The notes beneath the pieces were generated by a model, which did no database searches, was not told the DNA's origin, and worked only from the letters and a program-made list of their open reading frames with translations. DNA of 39,785 bases, taken from positions 1 to 39,785 of the forward strand of contig CAZPRQ010000003.1 in the NCBI GenBank assembly GCA_964589415.1, in the 5' to 3' direction. How positions within the stretch are numbered: position 1 is the first letter of the stretch; each line of letters opens with the position of its first letter. The stretch is from CAZPRQ01 sp964589415 (GTDB lineage Bacteria > Patescibacteriota > Doudnabacteria > UBA920). Below are positions 7,902 to 16,327 of this stretch, in pieces. The position numbers and the translations under genes are program-made.

Positions 7902-8150
7902 TCATCATTTGGCACATTATAAATCTAAATATTTATAGTGTAAGCCTCATGGTGATACGCGCCTTTTTTTGCCCGCACGCGGGCACGTATTAACAGGACC
8001 GAGGAATTGGTACGCGGATGAAACTGATTCCTCAAGAAAGGGAGGCGAACTGCCACGCCGGCTGGCAGCCCGAGAGGTAAGCGGTATGGTTTTTTGCCAG
8101 AGCTAATCTCTCACCCCCCACCACATTTGGGAAATTGGTGGGGTTTTTTT
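7902..8150 (+). ncRNA. Candidate non-coding RNA or leader of about 250 nt, unidentified class
   Basis: The transcript runs from a near-consensus promoter to an intrinsic terminator (8116-8150). It has at least four clear hairpins: ATACG...CGTAT enclosing CCCGC-ac-GCGGG; GAGGAAT...ATTCCTC with a loop holding TTGGTACGCGG; CTGCC...GGCAG; and GAGAGGT...ATCTCTC. The TTGGTACGCGG segment resembles the T-box TGGNACCGCG, but it is not next to the terminator and lacks one C, so I do not call a T-box. No long ORF is present. It could be a stand-alone RNA, or a regulatory leader for the gene at 8400, which starts 250 bases after the terminator. Confidence 0.6.
8116..8150 (+). terminator. Intrinsic terminator of the plus-strand ncRNA candidate
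   Basis: CCCCACC pairs with GGTGGGG around an inner ATTT/AAAT, followed by TTTTTTT. Confidence 0.85.
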
Positions 8151-8399
8151 ATTTCAGGACAAAACCTATGCTACATAATATCTTATTGGCTGATTATCCT
8201 ATGTGAACCTGTAAAATAGAGGTACTTGCGGTTGCACTTCAGATTTAAATTTGCGGAATTTCAATTGACAAATGTCCATAAATCTGCTTAAATAAGTGGT
8301 TGTGTTTATTGAAGTTTTTTAAACATGCGCCCGACTGACACGCTGCTGCAGTGGGGAATCCGGCTGCTTAGCTGGAAATTCAAAACTGAAGGTGGAAAA

Positions 8400-8735
8400 A
8401 TGTTCCGATTAGTACTTTTTTTGATGACGTCCCTGTTACTGTTGTTGTATGCCGAAGCCGGCATAACGACCTTTGTAATTGAGACTAAAGCAAAGGGCAG
8501 GCACGGGGTTAGCATTGCCCAGGCCTACGTGCCCGGGGTGGAGGGACGCGAGATCCGCATCTCAGCCCACAGCAGTGAGGTATGCGGCACCAAAGCCGTA
8601 GTGCTGGTACCCAAAAAAGGGCAGCACGAGCTCGTAAACGGAGACTCTAAGGTAATTCCTTCCAAGTGTGAAGGGAAAACTTATAGAGTCACGGTGGATG
8701 CCAACCTGCTTTTGACCATTGCTGAGGAAAAGTAG
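8400..8735 (+). CDS. Small predicted secreted or anchored protein, unknown
   Basis: A 111-aa protein with an N-terminal signal or anchor (MFRLVLFLMTSLLLLLYAEA) and an exported part of about 90 residues with exactly two cysteines (SEVCGTK and SKCEGK) that could form a disulfide. I chose ATG 8400 because it follows AAGGTGG at good distance and places the hydrophobic segment at the N-terminus; a 25-residue upstream extension to 8325 has no such support. It overlaps no gene, ends 7 bases before the ATG of a second small exported protein, and probably forms a two-gene operon with it. GC content is visibly higher than in the flanking housekeeping genes, which suggests transfer. No family recognised. 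Confidence 0.65.
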   Translation: MFRLVLFLMTSLLLLLYAEAGITTFVIETKAKGRHGVSIAQAYVPGVEGREIRISAHSSEVCGTKAVVLVPKKGQHELVNGDSKVIPSKCEGKTYRVTVDANLLLTIAEEK

Positions 8736-8742
8736 GCACAAG

Positions 8743-9183
8743 ATGAGACTGATGATAACCTTAGGCTTGGCCGCCGCGGTTGCTCTGGCCGGATACTACC
8801 AAAAAACTGCCAGCTGGGAGCTTTCCCAGTATGACAGGAAAATGGGATCAATGGGCTTTGAAGCCAGAAGCAGGAGAGATGCGCTTCCGGGGACGGCCAT
8901 AATCCAGAGGGTGAACGGTGACATCTTGGCCCCAAATAAGGTCATCGTACACGCATGCCTTCCTGAACAGACCGCCTGCTATTGGGCAGAGGTAATGGAA
9001 ATGGCGGAGGGAAACCTGATGGGAGGCGGGGATTGGTACAACAAAAACAATAAAAAAATCAATCCACCAAAAGGCGGGGATCGACTTATCCAAGCCATTT
9101 CAACCTCCTGCGCCAAAGAATGGCCGGAATGGGCCAAGAGCGAGGTAAGGCCATATTTGGCCTATCTGGGAATTAACATCTGA
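8743..9183 (+). CDS. Small predicted secreted or anchored protein, unknown
   Basis: A 146-aa protein with an N-terminal hydrophobic segment (MRLMITLGLAAAVALAGYY) and a polar exported part with three cysteines (VHACLPEQTACYW and STSCAKEW). The start at ATG 8743 gives a standard signal or anchor; upstream TTG 8719 in the same frame overlaps the previous gene and is less likely. GAGG of the previous gene's end lies 13 bases upstream. A terminator follows directly. It is paired with the preceding gene, which has the same build and elevated GC, so the two products probably act together outside the membrane. No domain recognised. Confidence 0.65.
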   Translation: MRLMITLGLAAAVALAGYYQKTASWELSQYDRKMGSMGFEARSRRDALPGTAIIQRVNGDILAPNKVIVHACLPEQTACYWAEVMEMAEGNLMGGGDWYNKNNKKINPPKGGDRLIQAISTSCAKEWPEWAKSEVRPYLAYLGINI

Positions 9184-9188
9184 GCAGT

Positions 9189-9222
9189 ATCGGTTCGAGC
9201 GCAAGCCCGGACCGATTTTTTA
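9189..9222 (+). terminator. Intrinsic terminator of the small secreted-protein pair
   Basis: ATCGGT pairs with ACCGAT around a GC-rich imperfect inner stem, followed by TTTTTTATTTT. Confidence 0.75.
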
Positions 9223-9333
9223 TTTTATAATACAATTCCAGGTAAGAGGTTTAGAAAATGAAAATTAATTTCCTAACATTTCTGTCCTTGGAAATTCAGC
9301 GCTAACTCAATCAAATTAAAAAATTCATGTAAA

Positions 9334-12300
9334 TCAAACCGTATCCACCTTCCGAATACCCTGCACGGTTTTCAATTCATTCATTAACCCGGGCACCAGG
9401 CTAACCAAGGTCTGGGTCTTAATACGCTTACTTTTTTGTCCGCCTCCAACCTGCAAATAGACCTGGGCATTGCCCGGATACTTTTCCAAAATATTTTTTA
9501 TGCTATTTAGTTCTTCCAAATTTGCCAAACTGTCCATGTAAAGCGTGACTGTCTTGTCTTTTTCTATTTCCGAAAGCGCCATGGCATATAGCTCGTCCGG
9601 GGGCAGTTCTTTAATTTCATCTGCTATTAGCTTTAAATCTTCTTCCTTTTCGGAAATGCGGCCAGAGACCTGGATAATTTTATCATCATTCATTAAATGC
9701 AAAACTTTTTCCATGGTTTTCGGAAATACCAGTACCTCAATACTGCCGGTTAAATCCTGCAAAGTGAAAAAAGCCATGGGATCGTTTTTTTTAGTTAATG
9801 TCCTTTTTAGCCTGGAAATTATGCCGCCCATGACCGCGTATGTGCCCAAATCGCCGGAATTTAAATCCTTCACATTTTTAAAATTCTTCAGCACTTGACG
9901 GTAACGGTCCAAAGGATGCGCGGTTACATACATGCCCAAATGCTCCTTTTCCCAGGCAAGCATTTCTTCCTGGCTTGCCGGCTGAACCTGCCTGAACTTT
10001 AATTTTCCCATTTGCATGCCTTTGCCGAAAAGGGAAGACTGTCCGCTATTTTCGTCGCGGAAATGTTCGCGTACAAACTCCAACACTTCCTCGGTATTGG
10101 CCAGCAATTGCCCGCGCTCCCCAAAACGGTCAAGCGCCCCGCCCTTAACCAAAGCTTCCCAGGACTTCTTATTAAAATTTTTGGTGTGGACCCTAATAAG
10201 AAAATCGGATAAATTTTCAAAGCTGCGCATGGGCTCTCCGCGGGCTTGAATAATTTTTTCAATCACATCTGAACCCAAATTTTTTATGGCATTTAGGCCG
10301 AAACGAATAGTTGTGTCGTCTACCACGGTAAAATCGCCGAACGACTCATTTACGTCTGGCGGCAAAACCTGAATGCCTAAATTTTTACATTCTTCCACGG
10401 CAGCATAAATTTTATCTTCATCTCCGGATTCCGCGGTCATTACCGCGCACATAAATTCCACCGGAAAATTTGCTTTCATGTAAGCAGTTTGGTAGGAAAC
10501 CATACTATAAGACGCGGCGTGAGCCCTGCCAAAACCATAGGCCGCGAAAGGCTCAATAACCGCGAACAGTTCCGCGGCTTTATCCGTACGCATCCCGCCC
10601 TTAACACAGCCGTCTATAAATTTCACCTTCTGCTTGGCCATTTCCTCGGGAATTTTTTTACCCATGGCTTTTCGCAATTTATCCGCTTCTTCCCAGGTAT
10701 AACCCGCAATATTCACCGCGGTCAGCAGTACGTCGTCTTGATACACCAACAAACCCAGGCTCCGCTCCGTATATTCCTTCATGCGCGGATCAAAATATTC
10801 CACTTTGGTTTTGCCGTGCTGCCTGGCAATATAGTCTGGAATAATACTCATAGGACCCGGACGGTATAAGGCAATCATAGCCATAATGTCAAAAATATCT
10901 TTCGGCTTAAGTTCCTTTAAATGTCTGGTCATACCGCTAGATGCCAATTGAAAAACGCCAAAAGTAAGTCCGTTGGCTAAAAGTTTAAATGTTTTTTCGT
11001 CCGGATGCGGCAAATTATAAATATCAATTTTTATATTATGCCGTTTTTGAGAACTTTGCACCGCGGCCTCCAAAATAGAAAGGTTCCGAATACCCAACAA
11101 GTCAATTTTTATTACCCCAATAGCTTTACTGGAAGCTCCGGCATCAAGCGCGTACATATCGTATTGAGTTATGAGCCGTTCACCGTCCGGCTCTTTCTGT
11201 AAAGGACAATACTCGGTAAGGGGAGTAGGGGTTATGGCAATAGCCGCGGCATGAATGGAAGCATGTCTCGCACAGCCTTCCAATTTCTTGGCAATCTCAA
11301 TTAACATTTTAGTGTCAGGATCTTGGTTATAAACTTGCTTAAGCTCGGGGTTCATTTCCACGGCTTTTTCCAAGGTCATATGAAAACCCTGTTTGCCAAT
11401 GGGGATCATTTTGGCAATTTGGTCGCATTTGGAATAGGGGACACCCAGTGCCCGCCCCACGTCCCGAACGGCCGCTCGCGCCATCATGGTACCAAAGGTA
11501 ATAATCTGAGCCACTTTGTCATGCCCATAAGCATTGGTTATCCATGCAATTACTTCATCCCGACGGTTATCTGAAATATCCAAATCTATATCTGGCGGGG
11601 TGGGTCGATATGGGTTCAAAAAACGTTCAAAAGGCAACTGATAATACAACGGATCCACGTGGCTTATGTTTAAAATTCGCCCCACAATGCTGCCGGCAGC
11701 GCTACCACGGGTGTTGGTAATGGCGCCTATGGAATGCGCGCCAGCCACAATATCGGCCACCATAAGGAAATAGTCGGAAAAACCCTTTTGAACAATTATA
11801 TCCAGCTCATAGTCTATGCGCTTAATAACACTCTCTGGCAAAACCCCGTCTTTGCCGTACAACTGCGGCGCCTTTTCAAATACCACTCTACGTAAATATT
11901 CAGTGGTACCCAAACCTTCGGGAATTTTTACTTTCGGAAAATATCTCTGGTCTATGGGTATGTCCACGTGGCAACGATCGCTTATAAGCGAAGAATTTTC
12001 CACGGCTTCCGGTACGTCGCTAAACAATTCCAACATGCGTTCGGTGGATTTTAACGACAAATCATACCCGCGCATATCCAATCTGTCCGGATCGTTTACC
12101 GTACGAGCAGTGCCAATACAAACCATAACATCTTGAGCTTCAGCATCCTCCGGGTATATATAATGACAATCGGCAGTGGCAATAAGTGGCAAATTGTTCT
12201 TCTTGGCTAATAGAATAAGCTTGTCATTTAACTCCCGCTCTTTAGGGTCAACACTTCGACTATTCCTCTGAATTTCTATAAATAAATTTTTAGGACCAAA

Positions 12301-12792
12301 AATGTCCAGATACTTATTCAAAATTTTCTGCGCTTCTATTTCGCTTTTGCTAGCCACAGCCCTTGCTATTTCACCTCGCATGCATCCGGATAAACAAATT
12401 AGGCCGGCGCTATGTTTTTTTAGCAGCTCCAAATCTATGCGCGGCTTATAGTAAAAGCCTTCTATATGGGCGGCGGTAGTCAGCGCTATTAAATTATGGT
12501 AGCCTTCATTATTTTCGGCCAGCAAAGTCAAATGAAAGTAATCGCTGTCTAACTTACCCTCTTTATCAAAGCGAGAGCGGGGAGCGACATAGGCCTCGAG
12601 GCCGATTATGGGTTTAATTCCTAAATCTTTGCAGGTTGTATAAAATTCTATGGCTCCATACATAACACCGTGGTCGGTCATGGCAACGCTGGTCATTCCC
12701 AATTCGCGCACACGTTCAACAAGCGGCTCAATTTTTGACAGGCCGTCAAGTAATGAAAAATGGGTATGGCAGTGTAGATGAGTAAAATTCAT
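9334..12792 (-). CDS. dnaE: DNA polymerase III subunit alpha
   Basis: A 1152-aa replicative polymerase of the DnaE1 type. The PHP domain is N-terminal (HLHCHTHFSLLDG, AMTDHG, TADCHYIY) and keeps most metal-site histidines and aspartates, unlike E. coli. The palm shows PDIDLDISDNRR and KIDLLGIRNLS with the three catalytic aspartates, and the fingers contain RPGPMSIIPDYIARQHG. A helix-hairpin-helix/tandem region and an OB fold (YAVMGGIISRLKRTLTKKN) follow. Start chosen at ATG 12792, which places HLHCHTHFS at residue 5; an upstream TTG (12840) would add 16 unlikely residues. It stands alone, divergent from the next gene. The PHP domain may provide proofreading. Confidence 0.97.
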   Translation of the reverse strand: MNFTHLHCHTHFSLLDGLSKIEPLVERVRELGMTSVAMTDHGVMYGAIEFYTTCKDLGIKPIIGLEAYVAPRSRFDKEGKLDSDYFHLTLLAENNEGYHNLIALTTAAHIEGFYYKPRIDLELLKKHSAGLICLSGCMRGEIARAVASKSEIEAQKILNKYLDIFGPKNLFIEIQRNSRSVDPKERELNDKLILLAKKNNLPLIATADCHYIYPEDAEAQDVMVCIGTARTVNDPDRLDMRGYDLSLKSTERMLELFSDVPEAVENSSLISDRCHVDIPIDQRYFPKVKIPEGLGTTEYLRRVVFEKAPQLYGKDGVLPESVIKRIDYELDIIVQKGFSDYFLMVADIVAGAHSIGAITNTRGSAAGSIVGRILNISHVDPLYYQLPFERFLNPYRPTPPDIDLDISDNRRDEVIAWITNAYGHDKVAQIITFGTMMARAAVRDVGRALGVPYSKCDQIAKMIPIGKQGFHMTLEKAVEMNPELKQVYNQDPDTKMLIEIAKKLEGCARHASIHAAAIAITPTPLTEYCPLQKEPDGERLITQYDMYALDAGASSKAIGVIKIDLLGIRNLSILEAAVQSSQKRHNIKIDIYNLPHPDEKTFKLLANGLTFGVFQLASSGMTRHLKELKPKDIFDIMAMIALYRPGPMSIIPDYIARQHGKTKVEYFDPRMKEYTERSLGLLVYQDDVLLTAVNIAGYTWEEADKLRKAMGKKIPEEMAKQKVKFIDGCVKGGMRTDKAAELFAVIEPFAAYGFGRAHAASYSMVSYQTAYMKANFPVEFMCAVMTAESGDEDKIYAAVEECKNLGIQVLPPDVNESFGDFTVVDDTTIRFGLNAIKNLGSDVIEKIIQARGEPMRSFENLSDFLIRVHTKNFNKKSWEALVKGGALDRFGERGQLLANTEEVLEFVREHFRDENSGQSSLFGKGMQMGKLKFRQVQPASQEEMLAWEKEHLGMYVTAHPLDRYRQVLKNFKNVKDLNSGDLGTYAVMGGIISRLKRTLTKKNDPMAFFTLQDLTGSIEVLVFPKTMEKVLHLMNDDKIIQVSGRISEKEEDLKLIADEIKELPPDELYAMALSEIEKDKTVTLYMDSLANLEELNSIKNILEKYPGNAQVYLQVGGGQKSKRIKTQTLVSLVPGLMNELKTVQGIRKVDTV

Positions 12793-12879
12793 TCGTTTCA
12801 AGATACGGCGGTTAAAGCAAATTTGTTCTTCTATTTGCAATCTCTGTTAATAAGCATACCAAAAAAATGTAACCTTTGC

Positions 12880-12885
12880 TATAAT
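12880..12885 (+). promoter_or_regulatory. -10 box (TATAAT with TGC before it) for the 12911 gene
   Basis: TTGCTATAAT: an extended -10 box 25 bases before the ATG at 12911, in the gap between divergent dnaE and this gene. No good -35 box is seen. Confidence 0.45.
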
Positions 12886-12910
12886 AAACTAAACATAAAA
12901 TTCAAATAAA

Positions 12911-13759
12911 ATGAGCTTATTTAAGGAAAAAATAGAATTAAAACTGGAAGAAGCCGAACTCAGGGCAAGTCAGGCTCTTTCTCATTATCCTCCAATTTTT
13001 CGCTATACTGCATTAACGCTTATAGCAATCATTATTCCCGCTTATTTTATTTTCCAATGGGTTGGACAAACACTGGAAAATAGACGCCTCAATCCGCAAC
13101 GACTATCCGCAAGGCAAAGCTTTAGCGAAAGCCACCCTTTGGAGCTCGAGCAAATACTATTGGTAAAAAATAATAACAACACCTATTCGGCTGCAGTACA
13201 AATAACAAATCCGAACAGGGAACTTTCTTTAAACGGCGCGGAGGCTTTATTTTATTTATACGACCAATCCGGAAACCAGACGGAAAAATTACCCATAAAA
13301 TTTTATATTTTGCCAAACCAAACCAAATGGTTGCTTGTCCCCAGGATAAGCGGGGACCAAACCTTAGTCAGCGCCAAGGTAAATTTCGAAGATCCTCTGC
13401 CCTGGATAAAACGTCAACAAATTCCTAACATCAGCATAATTGCAGGGCAAGCCACCATTGTAGAACAAGACCAACCCAAGGGACTCGCTACCCGAGGATC
13501 CATTACCAACGCCAGCAATTATCAAATAAAAGAAGCTGAAATTATATTTTTACTCTCAGACAAATCCGGCCAAATTGTTTCCATAAGCACGCGCACACTA
13601 AATGACTTAAGGCCGCAAGAAAGGCGCGATTATGTTCAACAATGGCCCGGGTTTTCCGGCAATGGCTATAACGTAGAGGTTTTGGCTTCAACCAATGCTT
13701 TAAACAGCCAAAACATAGCAATTCCCGACAGCATAACAGGTGGCGATCTTAACAGATAA
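12911..13759 (+). CDS. Membrane-anchored protein of unknown function, upstream of rodA/ftsW
   Basis: A 282-aa protein with a cytosolic N-terminus (about 30 residues, charged), one membrane segment at about residues 31-50 (YTALTLIAIIIPAYFIFQWVG) and a large outer part. The outer part seems to hold two beta-rich repeats, about residues 75-165 and 165-270; the first has ITNPN and LFYLYDQSGN, the second has ITNASNYQIKEAEIIFLLSDKSG, similar in style to FxLYD-type immunoglobulin-like domains. It precedes a SEDS family gene by 30 bases and is probably co-transcribed, which hints at a role in the cell envelope. No named family assigned. Confidence 0.7.
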   Translation: MSLFKEKIELKLEEAELRASQALSHYPPIFRYTALTLIAIIIPAYFIFQWVGQTLENRRLNPQRLSARQSFSESHPLELEQILLVKNNNNTYSAAVQITNPNRELSLNGAEALFYLYDQSGNQTEKLPIKFYILPNQTKWLLVPRISGDQTLVSAKVNFEDPLPWIKRQQIPNISIIAGQATIVEQDQPKGLATRGSITNASNYQIKEAEIIFLLSDKSGQIVSISTRTLNDLRPQERRDYVQQWPGFSGNGYNVEVLASTNALNSQNIAIPDSITGGDLNR

Positions 13760-13789
13760 ACATACCGGTAAAAAAGCGCTTAAGGACTT

Positions 13790-14890
13790 ATGCTTAGTTT
13801 TTTTTCCAAATTAAAATATTTTGACATACCACTGCTAATTTCTACTTTACTGCTTTCCCTGGTGGGTCTGTCCATTTTATACAGTACTTCGCTTTCAACC
13901 GAATCTACTGCTATTTTTTGGCGCCAACTGACTTTTTGGGGTATTGGGGCAGTGGCTTTTTTCTTTTTTGCTTTTTTCGATTACCACCAAATGGCAAAAA
14001 TTAACCGGGCGGCCTATGTGCTGTTTATTGTTTTACTCGGTATTTTATTGGTTATTGGTTCCGACATTAGAGGCGGACGCCGCTGGTTCGATGTCGGCTT
14101 TTTTAGGTTCCAACCGGCTGAGTTCGTTAAGCTGGTGGTAATTTTAGGACTGGCAAGGCTGCTATACCTACAGCGTGGCGCCATTAACCACTGGAAGACT
14201 ATAATTATTTCCTTTTTATACGCGTTTATTCCTGCCGCCCTTGTACTGCTTGAACCGGACTTGGGCTCATCTCTTGTCCTAATAGGTATCTGGGCGGGAA
14301 TGATTTTTATTAGCCAAATAAAAAAAAGATATGTGGCTATAATAATTACTACGGGATTAATAATTGCGGGATTTAGCTGGCAATTTTTACTTAAAGATTT
14401 TCAGAAATCTCGCATTGAAGTATTTTTAAACCCTTCCCTCGACCCAAGGGGCAGGGGATACAATGTCAGGCAGGCGGCTATAGCTGTGGGCAGCGGACAA
14501 TGGTTTGGCAGGGGACTTGGCAAGGGGCTTCAAAGTCAAAACAAATTTCTTCCCGAACGGCAAACAGATTTTATTTTCGCGGCCAGCGCCGAGGAAATTG
14601 GTTTTTTTGGCATATCTGCTCTGCTTGCTCTTTTTTTCTTTTTATTTTCTCGCCTGTTAAAAATAATGCGAAAAGCCAAGGACGATTTGGGAATGTATAT
14701 TGTAGGCGGAGTCTTTTTTTTCCTGCTTATTCACGTGGTCATAAATATTGGTATGAATATAGGCATCTTGCCGGTAACGGGCATACCGCTGCCATTTATG
14801 AGCGCTGGTGGCAGCTCGCTATTTATTGTGCTTTGCAGCCTCGGCATTGTTCAAAATATAGCCATGGAATCTAAAGCTTTGAGATTTTAA
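13790..14890 (+). CDS. rodA: SEDS-family peptidoglycan glycosyltransferase, RodA/FtsW type
   Basis: A 366-aa polytopic protein (about 10 hydrophobic segments) that polymerises lipid II into glycan strands with a class B PBP partner. Family motifs are present: GGRRWFDVGFFRFQPAEFVKL, ALVLLEPDLGSS, the large outer loop with RGRGYNVRQAAIAVGSG, the catalytic-region LPERQTDFIFA with its Asp, EEIGFFG, and the C-terminal GIPLPFMSAGGSS. The length and the absence of an FtsW-like N-terminal extension favour RodA, but the two cannot be told apart with certainty. No PBP2 or mreB is next to it in the window. Confidence 0.87.
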   Translation: MLSFFSKLKYFDIPLLISTLLLSLVGLSILYSTSLSTESTAIFWRQLTFWGIGAVAFFFFAFFDYHQMAKINRAAYVLFIVLLGILLVIGSDIRGGRRWFDVGFFRFQPAEFVKLVVILGLARLLYLQRGAINHWKTIIISFLYAFIPAALVLLEPDLGSSLVLIGIWAGMIFISQIKKRYVAIIITTGLIIAGFSWQFLLKDFQKSRIEVFLNPSLDPRGRGYNVRQAAIAVGSGQWFGRGLGKGLQSQNKFLPERQTDFIFAASAEEIGFFGISALLALFFFLFSRLLKIMRKAKDDLGMYIVGGVFFFLLIHVVINIGMNIGILPVTGIPLPFMSAGGSSLFIVLCSLGIVQNIAMESKALRF

Positions 14891-14907
14891 AATATATTTG
14901 GTATAAT
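14879..14907 (+). promoter_or_regulatory. Sigma-70 promoter overlapping the end of rodA
   Basis: TTGAGA, a 17-base spacer ending in TGG, then TATAAT. It lies at the rodA stop codon and would give the 15036 gene its own transcript with a leader of about 120 bases. Confidence 0.65.
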
Positions 14908-15035
14908 ATCCATAGAAAGAAAATTTGGCATCCCGGCTTTATATGAAAATTTGTTTATAGCAGACAATTTAACCGGAAAACATCATATTTAAGCTAAATT
15001 GAATTTGTTATTCTCATAATCAGACAGTCAAACTT

Positions 15036-15395
15036 ATGAAAAACTTCGATCTAAAAAAAGTAATGGAATGGCTGGGATTTGTGCTGCGCTGCCCCATTTG
15101 CAGCTCCAAATATAAGCCCGAAAACGCCCGTATAATTGAGTCGGAAAACCACGAAGCCATTGGTGAAGCCAGGGTGCTAATTCATTCTGACTGCGTTAAA
15201 TGCAAAAGCTCGGTTATGTTTAACATTGAAATCCATGGTCCTGAAGTTTACAGCGTGGGAATGGTAACCGACCTAACCAAAAATGACAGCAAACGGTTTT
15301 CCAAACACACGCCCATAACGGTAAATGAAGTAATTGGCGTGCACAAGGAAATAAGATCGTTTGAAGGTGATTTTATAAATTTGTTCAAACAATAA
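15036..15395 (+). CDS. Zinc-ribbon protein of unknown function
   Basis: A 119-aa soluble protein. Two CxxC knuckles (RCPICSSKY at about residues 18-26 and DCVKCKSS at about 52-59) probably bind one zinc ion; the rest is a small mixed fold with a conserved-looking IHGPEVYSVGMVTDLT segment. It has its own promoter at 14879 and is followed by a stretch leading to the Trp-attenuator region. The spacing and motif suggest nucleic-acid or protein binding, but nothing specific can be said. Confidence 0.7.
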   Translation: MKNFDLKKVMEWLGFVLRCPICSSKYKPENARIIESENHEAIGEARVLIHSDCVKCKSSVMFNIEIHGPEVYSVGMVTDLTKNDSKRFSKHTPITVNEVIGVHKEIRSFEGDFINLFKQ

Positions 15396-15438
15396 ATCTC
15401 CCCGCTCCGGGAATGAGAATGTTTAATGAAGGGGGGGG

Positions 15439-15470
15439 TTGACTTATTTAAACATTTATGTCACTATAAT
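15439..15470 (+). promoter_or_regulatory. Promoter of the attenuated racemase operon
   Basis: TTGACT (15439-15444) and TATAAT (15465-15470), 20 bases apart, which is long for sigma-70, so the true -35 contact may differ. Distance from TATAAT to the leader-peptide ATG (15476) is five bases, so the A of ATG would be about +1 and the leader ORF would be leaderless. Confidence 0.55.
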
Positions 15471-15475
15471 CGTAT

Positions 15476-15529
15476 ATGAAATTTAAGGCATTCCAAAACT
15501 CAGTATTTAATTGGTCCTGGACTTTGTAA
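15476..15529 (+). CDS. Leader peptide 1 with two Trp codons (MKFKAFQNSVFNWSWTL)
   Basis: A 17-codon ORF that starts at the predicted transcription start and ends TGG-TCC-TGG-ACT-TTG-TAA. The second Trp codon overlaps the 5' arm of the first hairpin (15519-15526), and the stop codon lies in that hairpin's loop. This is the geometry of trpL-type leaders, where ribosome stalling at Trp codons changes RNA folding. Supported by a second leader with the same plan at 16324. Not coding for a stable product as far as one can judge. Confidence 0.75.
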   Translation: MKFKAFQNSVFNWSWTL

Positions 15530-15608
15530 CCGCAAAGTCCTAACTTTGGTTTGTCTTTAAAAGATTTAACTCGAACAAACACCTTGGACTTTGCAGAGGT
15601 GTTTTTTT
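15519..15608 (+). promoter_or_regulatory. Transcription attenuator 1, tryptophan-responsive type
   Basis: Segment 1 GGACTTTG (15519-15526) pairs perfectly with segment 2 CAAAGTCC (15533-15540). Segment 2, as GCAAAGTCC (15532-15540), is also perfectly complementary to GGACTTTGC (15586-15594) in the loop of the terminator. The terminator is AACACCT (15578-15584)/AGGTGTT (15597-15603) followed by T7. A ribosome stalled at the Trp codons would cover segment 1 and let 2 pair with the terminator loop (antitermination); a ribosome at the stop codon would cover segment 2 and allow termination. The structure gene follows at 15635. Confidence 0.75.
15578..15608 (+). terminator. Intrinsic terminator of attenuator 1
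   Basis: AACACCT/AGGTGTT stem, 12-base loop containing GGACTTTGC, then a T-run. It stands 27 bases before the racemase start. Confidence 0.85.
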
Positions 15609-15634
15609 ATTTGTAAATATTTAATAATAATTAT

Positions 15635-16327
15635 ATGAAAACTGTAGGTATAATTGGTGGTCTGGGACCTCAAACAACCTCTGAATTTTATTTAGAGCTG
15701 ATTTTCTCGTGCAAGCAATTAAATAAAATTAGCTATCCGCCTGTACTCATTAATAGCATTCCATTACCATTTAGTATCGAAAAGGATGCAATAGCAGATG
15801 GCCTTGGCGAAGAAAGGTGTTTGCCGTATTTGTTGAAAGTAGCAAAAAATTTAGAAAAAGCAGGCGCTGACTTTTTAGTCTTGCCCTGCAATTCTTTACA
15901 TGTGTTTATAAAGGATATTCGGCAAGCCGTTAAAATACCTGTCTTAAGTATTTTGGAAGAAACTTCCAAATTTCTTAAAAAACAAAACATACACAAAGTT
16001 GGAATTATTGCGACCCCAATAACGGTAAAAAATAGGCTGTATGAGAAACTTCTGAAAGCAAGCAGCATTATCCCGATTATTCCAGATAGTTTACAACAAG
16101 CTAAAATCGGTAAGCTCATACTTAACCTGGTCTCTAACCGCTATGATAATAAAGACAGGGTTATGTTGCTAAAAGTTATACAAGATTTTAGAAAAAAGAA
16201 AGTTAAAAACATTATATTAGCCTGCACGGATTTGCAATTGTTAATTCCCAAGCAGGATAACTTCAAAATATACGATACAATGAAAATCTTGCTTGATGCT
16301 ACTGTGAAAAAGGTAATTGGAATATGA
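15635..16327 (+). CDS. Aspartate/glutamate racemase family protein
   Basis: A 230-aa cofactor-independent racemase of the Asp/Glu superfamily, with the typical opening VGIIGGLGPQTTSEFY. Both catalytic cysteines are present: Cys85 in LVLPCNSLH and Cys197 in ILACTDLQLL. The GLGP opening and length fit the aspartate racemase subgroup rather than MurI, but the substrate could be another amino acid. It lies behind a Trp-codon attenuator with a terminator 27 bases upstream. Its TGA stop overlaps the ATG of the next leader peptide (ATGA), so translation of the two is probably coupled. Base composition is AT-rich, unlike the next gene. Confidence 0.88.
   Translation: MKTVGIIGGLGPQTTSEFYLELIFSCKQLNKISYPPVLINSIPLPFSIEKDAIADGLGEERCLPYLLKVAKNLEKAGADFLVLPCNSLHVFIKDIRQAVKIPVLSILEETSKFLKKQNIHKVGIIATPITVKNRLYEKLLKASSIIPIIPDSLQQAKIGKLILNLVSNRYDNKDRVMLLKVIQDFRKKKVKNIILACTDLQLLIPKQDNFKIYDTMKILLDATVKKVIGI

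Noticed and set aside
7902..8150. T-box riboswitch, because of TTGGTACGCGG
   Set aside because: The motif lacks one C of the consensus, is not part of an antiterminator next to the terminator, and no synthetase or amino-acid gene follows.
8325..8399. 25-residue N-terminal extension of the first small secreted protein
   Set aside because: It would bury the signal segment; ATG 8400 has AAGGTGG in front of it.
15519..15608. Ordinary riboswitch or T-box for the racemase
   Set aside because: No T-box sequence; the Trp-codon ORF overlapping the first hairpin, repeated in the second leader, fits ribosome-mediated attenuation better.
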